From: a bacterium
GTDB lineage: Bacteria; Vulcanimicrobiota; Xenobia; Xenobiales; Xenobiaceae
Direction of reading: 5' to 3'
Assembly: GCA_022839105.1 (NCBI GenBank)
Contig: JALHDH010000012.1
Location: forward strand, 1-40,834
DNA: 40,834 nucleotides
Under the pieces are notes generated by a model. The model was not told where the DNA came from, searched no databases, and worked only from the letters and a program-made list of their open reading frames with translations. Positions 35,348-40,834 of this stretch are shown here, piece by piece (the stretch's first letter is position 1; every line of letters begins with the position of its first letter). A program made the position numbers and the translations under genes.

Positions 35348-37261
35348 TTGCCAAAGCCACTGCGACAGTTGATGTTGATCATCGCCCTGAGCGTGGCCGT
35401 GCTCATGGTCCTCAACGCCGTGCAGTCCCACTCCCCCGCCCAGGAGATCAAGTACAGCGAATTCGTGCAGGCCGTCCGCGACGGCCGGGTCGCCACGGCC
35501 ACCCTCAAGGGCGACCAGATCACCGGGAACTTCAGCAAGCCCGAACCCGGCAAGCCCGAGAGTTTCAAGACCACCTTCCGCCGGGAGGTCAAACCGGCGC
35601 CCGAAGAGCTCCTCCTGGAGCACAAGGTCGCCACCGAGGTGAAGCAGGACAAGGGGATCGAGTGGTGGGTCGTGATCCTTCAGGGCCTCCCCTTCATCCT
35701 GGTCTTCCTCTTCTTCATGCTGATCATGCGCCAGGCCTCCGGTTCGGGGAACCAGGCCTTCGCCTTCGGCCGTTCCAAGCACAAGCTGGTCTCGGACAAC
35801 CGGGTCAAGGTCACCTTCGAGGATGTGGCCGGGGTCGAAGAGGCCAAGGAGGAACTTGCCGAGGTGGTCGACTACCTCAAGTTCCCCAAGAAATACCAGA
35901 CCCTGGGCGCCCGGATCCCCAAGGGGGTGCTGCTCTTGGGAGCTCCGGGCACGGGCAAGACCCTCCTGGGCCGGGCGGTGGCCGGCGAGGCCGGGGTGCC
36001 CTTCTTCTACATCAGCGGTTCGGACTTCGTCGAGATGTTCGTGGGAGTGGGTGCCTCGCGGGTCCGAGACCTCTTCGAACAAGCCAAGAAGTCGGCCCCC
36101 TGCATCGTCTTCGTCGACGAGATCGACGCCGTGGGACGTCAGCGCGGAGCCGGACTGGGAGGCGGGCACGACGAACGCGAGCAGACCCTGAACCAGTTGC
36201 TGGTCGAGATGGATGGCTTCGACTCGTCTCCGGCCACGCCGGCGGTGATCGTCCTGGCCGCCACCAACCGCCCCGATGTCCTGGACCCGGCCCTCTTGCG
36301 CCCGGGCCGCTTCGACCGCCAGGTGGTGGTCGACAAGCCCGACATCGCGGGCCGCCTGGCGATCCTCAAGGTCCACAGCCGGGGCAAGCCCCTGGGGCCC
36401 GACATCAACCTTCAGGAACTGGCCCAGCGCACCCCGGGATTCTCGGGGGCGGATCTGGAGAACCTGCTCAACGAGGCGGCCCTGCTGGCGGCCCGGGCGG
36501 GCAAGGACCAGATCGAGATGGACGACTGCACCGAGGCCATCGACCGGGTCCTGATGGGTCCTGAGCGCAAGAGCCGGGTGATCTCGGAAAAGGAACGAGA
36601 GGTGACGGCCTACCACGAGGGAGGCCACGCCCTGGTGGCCCGGGCCATCCCCGAAGCCGACCCGGTGCGCAAGATCACCATCCTGCCCCGCGGCATGACG
36701 CTGGGCGTCACCTCGCTGGTCCCCGACGAGGATCGCTACAACATGACCCGGGGCGAGCTCCTGGCCAACATCGCGGTCTTCATGGGAGGAAGGGTGGCCG
36801 AGGAGATCGTCTTCAACGAGATCTCGACTGGCGCCTCCAACGACATCGAGAGGGCCACGGAACTGGCCCGGGACATGGTCTGCCGCTACGGGATGAGCCC
36901 CACCGTGGGACCGCTGCACTTCGGCCGCAAGCAGAGCAAGGTCTTCCTGGGCCGGGACATCGTCGAGAACCGGAACTTCTCGGAGGAGACCTCGCGGACC
37001 ATCGACGCCGAAGTCCACCGCATCGTCGCCGAGTCCTATGAGAGGGCCCGTACCATCCTGACCGAGAATCGCGAGCAGCTCGATTTGCTGACCCGGGTCC
37101 TGATGGAAAAGGAGGTCATCGAGGCCAGCGAGCTGGAGGATCTCCTGGGTCCGGCCGCCCGGGACGCCGGCAACGGCCGGACCGCGCGCCCCATGATCCC
37201 GCTGGAAGAGACCGAGCTGGGGAGCGACTGGCTCAAGAGTTCTCCTGGCGACCTGCGGTGA
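35348..37261 (+). CDS. ftsH: FtsH membrane-anchored ATP-dependent zinc metalloprotease
   Basis: 637 aa from TTG 35348, chosen because GAGAGG lies about 9 nt upstream and the protein then starts MPKPLRQLMLIIALSV, directly at the first membrane helix as in other FtsH proteins; the open frame upstream has no such logic. TM helices about 7-25 and 105-127 flank the periplasmic domain. The AAA module has Walker A GAPGTGKT (198-205), Walker B IVFVDEIDAVG (about 253-263) and the second-region-of-homology arginines in NRPDVLDPALLRPGRFDR. The peptidase has the zinc site HEGGH (423-427) with third ligand Asp499. It degrades misassembled membrane proteins and short-lived regulators. The stop overlaps the next gene's GTG. 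Confidence 0.97.
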   Translation: MPKPLRQLMLIIALSVAVLMVLNAVQSHSPAQEIKYSEFVQAVRDGRVATATLKGDQITGNFSKPEPGKPESFKTTFRREVKPAPEELLLEHKVATEVKQDKGIEWWVVILQGLPFILVFLFFMLIMRQASGSGNQAFAFGRSKHKLVSDNRVKVTFEDVAGVEEAKEELAEVVDYLKFPKKYQTLGARIPKGVLLLGAPGTGKTLLGRAVAGEAGVPFFYISGSDFVEMFVGVGASRVRDLFEQAKKSAPCIVFVDEIDAVGRQRGAGLGGGHDEREQTLNQLLVEMDGFDSSPATPAVIVLAATNRPDVLDPALLRPGRFDRQVVVDKPDIAGRLAILKVHSRGKPLGPDINLQELAQRTPGFSGADLENLLNEAALLAARAGKDQIEMDDCTEAIDRVLMGPERKSRVISEKEREVTAYHEGGHALVARAIPEADPVRKITILPRGMTLGVTSLVPDEDRYNMTRGELLANIAVFMGGRVAEEIVFNEISTGASNDIERATELARDMVCRYGMSPTVGPLHFGRKQSKVFLGRDIVENRNFSEETSRTIDAEVHRIVAESYERARTILTENREQLDLLTRVLMEKEVIEASELEDLLGPAARDAGNGRTARPMIPLEETELGSDWLKSSPGDLR

Positions 37262-38193
37262 GCTGCCACATCAGCGAGCGGCTCTCGCTGACCCGGTTCG
37301 CGTGGCTGTCGATCGCTGCCGCCCTGGCCACGATGGCCTTGAAGCTCGGAGCCTGGCAGGTGACCGGCTCGGTGGGCCTGCTTTCGGACGCCCTGGAGTC
37401 CCTGATCAACCTGGCTGCCGCCCTGATGGCCCTGGGAGTCCTGTTCGTCGCCGCCCGACCTCCTGACGAAGGGCATCAATTCGGCCACGAGAAGGCCGAG
37501 TTCTTCGCATGCGGAGCCGAGGGGGTCCTGATCCTGGTGGCCGCCATCGCCATCGCGATCCCGGCCTGGAACCGCCTGCAGGCGCCTCAACCCGTCGAGC
37601 AGGTCGGCCTGGGGCTGGGGATCTCGGTGCTGGCCTCGCTGCTCAACCTGGGCGTCGCCCGGGTCCTGCGCGGGGCAGGACGGCAATACCGTTCGGCCGT
37701 CCTGGAGGCCGATGCCCAGCATCTCATGACCGATGTCTGGACCTCCGTGGGCGTGGTGGCCGGGGTGGCCGCGGTGGCCTGGACCGGATGGCTGGTCCTG
37801 GACCCGCTCATCGCCCTCCTGGTGGCCGGGCACATCCTGTACGCGGGAGCCGGGTTGATCTACAAGGCGATGCACGGGCTGATGGACCCGGCCCTGCCCC
37901 TGGAGGAGCGCGAGGCCCTGGAGGCGGTCCTGGAGCGGAGCCTGCCGGAAGGGACCCAGTACCACGCCCTGCTCACGCGACAGGCCGGGCCTCGGCGCTT
38001 CGCCTCCGTCCACATCCTGGTTCCAGGCCTCTGGACCGTCCAGAAGGGCCATCACCTCCTGGAGGAGGTGGAAGCCGCGATGCGCGCAGAGCTCCCCGGG
38101 ATCCTCCTGGTGACCCACCTCGAACCGGTGGAGGATCCCCTCTCCTTCGCCGACCAGGAGCTCTTCGGCGATCGCGTGACCGAAGGAGCCTGA
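37258..38193 (+). CDS. Cation diffusion facilitator (CDF) family transporter
   Basis: 311 aa. GTG at 37258 overlaps the ftsH stop (GTGA), indicating translational coupling. Six predicted TM helices; the metal site follows the CDF pattern with Asp44 in LLSDALESLINL (TM2) and His155/Asp159 in EADAQHLMTDVWTSVGV (TM5), the H/D-type site usual for zinc transporters. A GHQFGHEKAEFFA loop lies between TM2 and TM3. The C-terminal cytoplasmic domain (about 210-300) has the ferredoxin-like metal-binding fold with FASVHILVPGLWTVQKGHHL. It exports divalent metal ions, most likely zinc, in exchange for protons. Coupling to the zinc protease FtsH is suggestive but proves no functional link. Confidence 0.93.
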   Translation: MSCHISERLSLTRFAWLSIAAALATMALKLGAWQVTGSVGLLSDALESLINLAAALMALGVLFVAARPPDEGHQFGHEKAEFFACGAEGVLILVAAIAIAIPAWNRLQAPQPVEQVGLGLGISVLASLLNLGVARVLRGAGRQYRSAVLEADAQHLMTDVWTSVGVVAGVAAVAWTGWLVLDPLIALLVAGHILYAGAGLIYKAMHGLMDPALPLEEREALEAVLERSLPEGTQYHALLTRQAGPRRFASVHILVPGLWTVQKGHHLLEEVEAAMRAELPGILLVTHLEPVEDPLSFADQELFGDRVTEGA

Positions 38194-38295
38194 GCTTCAG
38201 GAAGCCCGAAGGGCCCTCGAGCCGCCGCCTGGCGTGAGAACCGAGGGCGTCGAGGCGGGTCTGGATGCAAGGAAGGCGTGCGTCGAGGAGGGCGC

Positions 38296-40590
38296 TCACC
38301 CTTTGATGCGCGCGTCCAGGGCGGCGCGGAGTGCTTCGCCCAGTTCCCGCATGCTGAAGGGCTTGGAGACCAGCCGGGAAGCCTCCTCGCAGGTGCCGTT
38401 CATGGCGACGAGTTCCCGCGCGTGGCCCGACATGAAGAGGTGCGAGGCCTTCGGGCAGAGCTTGCGGACTCGCGCCGCCAACTCCAACCCGTTCATCCCG
38501 GGCATCACCACGTCGGTCAATAACAGGTCGATCCGCTCGCCCTCCTCCCGGGCCAGCCGGAGCGCCTCGGACGGGCAGGGAGCCGCGAGCACGGCGTAAC
38601 CCAGCCGCTGCAGCATCGTCCGGGTCATGTGCAGCACGGCCGGCTCATCCTCGACCAGCAGGATCCGCTCCCGACCTCGAGGCAGGCCTGAACCCAAGGC
38701 GGAGGACGACTCAGGAGCGGGGGCCTCCTCGTGACGGGGAAGCAGGATCCGGAAGGTCGTGCCCAGGCCGGGTCGGCTCTCCAACTGGATCTCCCCCCCG
38801 GCCTGTCGGACCACCCCATACACCGTGGACAGACCCAGGCCTGTCCCCTCACAGGGGCCCTTGGTCGTGAAGAAGGGCTCGAAGATCCGGGCCGCCGTCT
38901 CGGCGTCCATGCCACATCCGTCGTCGCAGACCTGCAAGAGCACCAGATCCCCGGCCCGGGCCTCCGCCTCGCCCTGGGGACCGGCCGGAAGATTCCGGGT
39001 CTCGAGGATGAGGGTTCCCCGCCCCCGCATCGCGTCCCGGGAGTTCACGCACAGATTGGCCAGGATCTGATCGAGCTGCGAGGGGTCGATGCGGACCGGC
39101 CAGAGGTCCGGCCCCGGGCGCCAGACCAGGTGCACCCCCTCACCCAGGAGCCGGCCCAGGATCCCGAGCATGGCCTCGACGGCCCGGTTCAGGTCCAGGA
39201 GCCTGGGGACCGTCTTCTGTTGCCGGGCGAAGGCCAGAAGCTGCCGGGTCAGGGCCGCGGACCGCTCGGCGGCGTGCCGGATCTCGGCCAGGAGCTCGTG
39301 CATGGGGTGCCCTGCGGGAAGCTCTTCAGCGGCCAGTTCCGTCTGGCCCAGGATGACTCCCAGCATGTTGTTGAAGTCGTGGGCCACCCCGCCCGCCAGC
39401 CGGCCGATGGAGTCCATCCGGGCGACCTGCTCGAGCTGTTCCTGGAGCCGTGCCCGCTCGGCCTCGGCCCGCTTCAGGTCGGTGATATCCGAGGAGATGC
39501 CGAGGATGGCCCAGGGATGGGGCCCTTGTTCCTCGGAGTAGAGAGGACTCTTGATGTCCCAGAAGGTCCCTTCCTGTCCGTCTGGAAGCGGAATGCGCCT
39601 CTCGCCGACGATCCGTTCGCCAGCCAGGACCCGCTCGTCGTCCGGCCGGATCCGATCCTCTGCCCCGGGCCCCAGGACCTCGACGTCGGATTTCCCCACC
39701 AACCGCTCGGGGGTGAGCCCCAGAAGCTCCAGGGTCTGTCGATTCGCGTAGAGATAGCGCCGGTTGCGATCCTTGACGAAGGCGTAGGCCGGAGACTCGT
39801 CGAGAATCGAGCGGAAGAGCTGCGATTCAGCCAACGCCTGGCGCAATCCGAATTCGGCCTTCTTCAGGTCGGTGATCTCGGTGGCCAGCCCGCATGATCC
39901 CGCCACCTGGCCGGCCCCGTCCCGGTGGGGGAACTTCAGGCTCAGGAAGTGGCGTGGACCCTCCGGGGTGACCAGGATCTCCTCGAACTCCAGGACCCGA
40001 CCTTCCTCCTGAGCCCGGAGGTCGTTGACCCGGAAGGGGGCGGAGCTGACTTGGGGGAAAATCTCCTCGTCGGTCCTTCCCAGGGTCTGCTCGGGAGTCA
40101 GACCGCAGACCTCCTGCCACTTGCGGTTCACGAAGAGATAGCGCCCGTCCAGGGCCTTGACGAAGACCAGGGCCCCGCTGTTCTCCACAACCTCGGCCAG
40201 GAAGGAGCGGTCCTGGGACAGGACCAGTTCCAGGACAGCTTCGATCTCGCGATCACAGTAGGGCTTGCGCAGGCAGGCCACGGGCGAGGCCAGGATTTCC
40301 AGGGCGCCCACCTGGTTCTGCCGGAGCGGCCGGGTGAAGAGGACCGGCACGTTGCGAAGCCGGCGCAAGGCATGGGCGGTCTGCGCCGAATCGGGGCTGC
40401 CGGGAAGATCCGCGTCGATCACGACCAGATCGGGTTCAAATCGCGAGAAGCCCTCCAGGGCCTCCCGGCCGCTGCGCACGGAGCCCGCGGTCTGGTAGCC
40501 CAGGTCCACCAGGCGCCCCGACAGATCGGCGGCGGCCTCGTCGTCCCCATCGACGATCAGGATGCGGATTGCCCGCTGACCAGACGTCAT
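38296..40590 (-). CDS. Hybrid sensor histidine kinase: receiver-PAS-PAS-HisKA-HATPase-receiver
   Basis: 764 aa. ATG at 40590 with AAGGGGGA upstream. Domains in order: an N-terminal receiver (about 8-120) with Asp near 57 (LVVIDADLPG), where the final Lys lies in CLRKPY; two PAS domains (about 135-250 and 260-380; LDGRYLFVNRKWQEVCGL and KDRNRRYLYANRQTLELLGL) with QTLGRTDEEIF and RLVGKSDVEVLGP; HisKA with phospho-His404 in GGVAHDFNNMLG; a HATPase_c domain (about 515-625) with N-box NLCVNSRDAM and GTGLGLSTVYGV; a C-terminal receiver with Asp693 in LLLTDVVMPGMNG and Lys in VSKPF. It has no membrane segment, so it is a cytoplasmic sensor. The trigger is unknown; no DNA-binding regulator is adjacent. 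Confidence 0.94.
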   Translation of the reverse strand: MTSGQRAIRILIVDGDDEAAADLSGRLVDLGYQTAGSVRSGREALEGFSRFEPDLVVIDADLPGSPDSAQTAHALRRLRNVPVLFTRPLRQNQVGALEILASPVACLRKPYCDREIEAVLELVLSQDRSFLAEVVENSGALVFVKALDGRYLFVNRKWQEVCGLTPEQTLGRTDEEIFPQVSSAPFRVNDLRAQEEGRVLEFEEILVTPEGPRHFLSLKFPHRDGAGQVAGSCGLATEITDLKKAEFGLRQALAESQLFRSILDESPAYAFVKDRNRRYLYANRQTLELLGLTPERLVGKSDVEVLGPGAEDRIRPDDERVLAGERIVGERRIPLPDGQEGTFWDIKSPLYSEEQGPHPWAILGISSDITDLKRAEAERARLQEQLEQVARMDSIGRLAGGVAHDFNNMLGVILGQTELAAEELPAGHPMHELLAEIRHAAERSAALTRQLLAFARQQKTVPRLLDLNRAVEAMLGILGRLLGEGVHLVWRPGPDLWPVRIDPSQLDQILANLCVNSRDAMRGRGTLILETRNLPAGPQGEAEARAGDLVLLQVCDDGCGMDAETAARIFEPFFTTKGPCEGTGLGLSTVYGVVRQAGGEIQLESRPGLGTTFRILLPRHEEAPAPESSSALGSGLPRGRERILLVEDEPAVLHMTRTMLQRLGYAVLAAPCPSEALRLAREEGERIDLLLTDVVMPGMNGLELAARVRKLCPKASHLFMSGHARELVAMNGTCEEASRLVSKPFSMRELGEALRAALDARIKG

Positions 40591-40754
40591 GGTCCCCCTT
40601 CCGGAGCCCTCCCCTCGAACCCGCTCACCTCGGGAAGGACCTCCAGGCCCAGGCGAAGGGATTCTTCATCCCGGGACCGAGTTCCTCGGTCAGAACGGGC
40701 CGCACCGGCCCTCGGGGCAGGCGCCCCAGGAAGCCCCTCTCCCCCATCCAAGCC

Positions 40755-40780
40755 GAAAGCCCCGTCCGTGCGGGGCTTTC
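40755..40780 (-). terminator. Rho-independent terminator of tRNA-Leu
   Basis: 10-bp perfect arms GAAAGCCCCG (40755-40764) and CGGGGCTTTC (40771-40780) with a 6-nt loop, 5 bp beyond the CCA end of the minus-strand tRNA. Confidence 0.7.
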
Positions 40781-40785
40781 TTCGT

Positions 40786-40834
40786 TGGTGCGGGAGGAGG
40801 GATTCGAACCCTCATGCCTTGCGGCGCAGGATTT
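40786..40834 (-). tRNA. tRNA-Leu, 3' part (anticodon ending in AA, TAA or CAA), cut by window edge
   Basis: The visible 49 nt on the minus strand read from the anticodon loop (AAA, then stem TCCTG) through a long variable arm (GCC GCAA GGC), T-arm GAGGG-TTCGAAT-CCCTC, acceptor CTCCCGC, discriminator A and encoded CCA. The long variable arm, discriminator A and the acceptor strand that would pair with GCGGGAG indicate Leu rather than Ser or Tyr. Confidence 0.85.

Noticed and set aside
1..40834. CRISPR arrays, insertion sequences or prophage genes
   Set aside because: No regularly spaced repeats, transposase, integrase or structural phage genes are visible on either strand.

Overview
This is a GC-rich bacterial chromosome segment of about 40.8 kb. 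It comes from a Gram-negative-type organism: there is an OmpA-like, peptidoglycan-binding ZorB, a hybrid sensor kinase, and all four tRNA genes encode CCA. I cannot name the phylum from sequence alone. Two oddities may help placement: a tRNA-Ile(GAT)/tRNA-Ala(TGC) pair that stands alone with its own promoter and terminator instead of sitting inside an rRNA operon, and a coenzyme B12-dependent (class II) ribonucleotide reductase as the only RNR visible.

Left housekeeping part (1-11,518): the 3' end of a YhaN-like SMC/Rad50-type ATPase; the tRNA-Ile/tRNA-Ala unit; a translationally coupled TPM-domain membrane protein and Tim44-like zinc-ribbon membrane protein; a small hypothetical protein; a secreted TPR protein; nrdJ, whose upstream region carries two NrdR-like boxes, DnaA-box-like sites and a good sigma70-type promoter; a stand-alone receiver protein; and a convergent CNNM/CorC-type (hemolysin C family) membrane transporter.

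Central accessory part (about 11,520-32,540): an anti-phage defence island, almost all on the minus strand. In transcription order it holds a PD-(D/E)XK nuclease-like protein, then zorA, zorB, zorC and zorD (a type I Zorya system), an unrecognised 324-aa protein, a YefM/YoeB-type toxin-antitoxin pair, a truncated second copy of the 3' end of the 324-aa gene, and a very large DEAH helicase with a C-terminal DUF1998 domain (DruE-like, as in Druantia). A decayed superfamily-1 helicase remnant lies beyond it. zorB-zorC, zorC-zorD and zorD-324-aa gene overlap or abut at stop/start, so they are probably one translationally coupled transcript. ZorA/ZorB form a proton-driven motor in the inner membrane; ZorC and ZorD are the cytosolic DNA-binding and nuclease/helicase effectors. 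The ZorD here is about twice the usual size: after the SNF2 helicase and an Mrr-like region it carries about 1,070 more residues, including an S24 (LexA)-like segment and a zincin-like segment that both lack the catalytic residue. The fusion, the adjacent orphan protein and the downstream DruE-like helicase together are the best candidate for an undescribed composite defence system.

Right housekeeping part (32,880-40,834): tRNA-Met with a strong promoter and terminator, then tilS, hpt, ftsH and a cation-diffusion-facilitator transporter on the plus strand, a convergent hybrid sensor histidine kinase on the minus strand, and the 3' end of a tRNA-Leu cut by the window edge.
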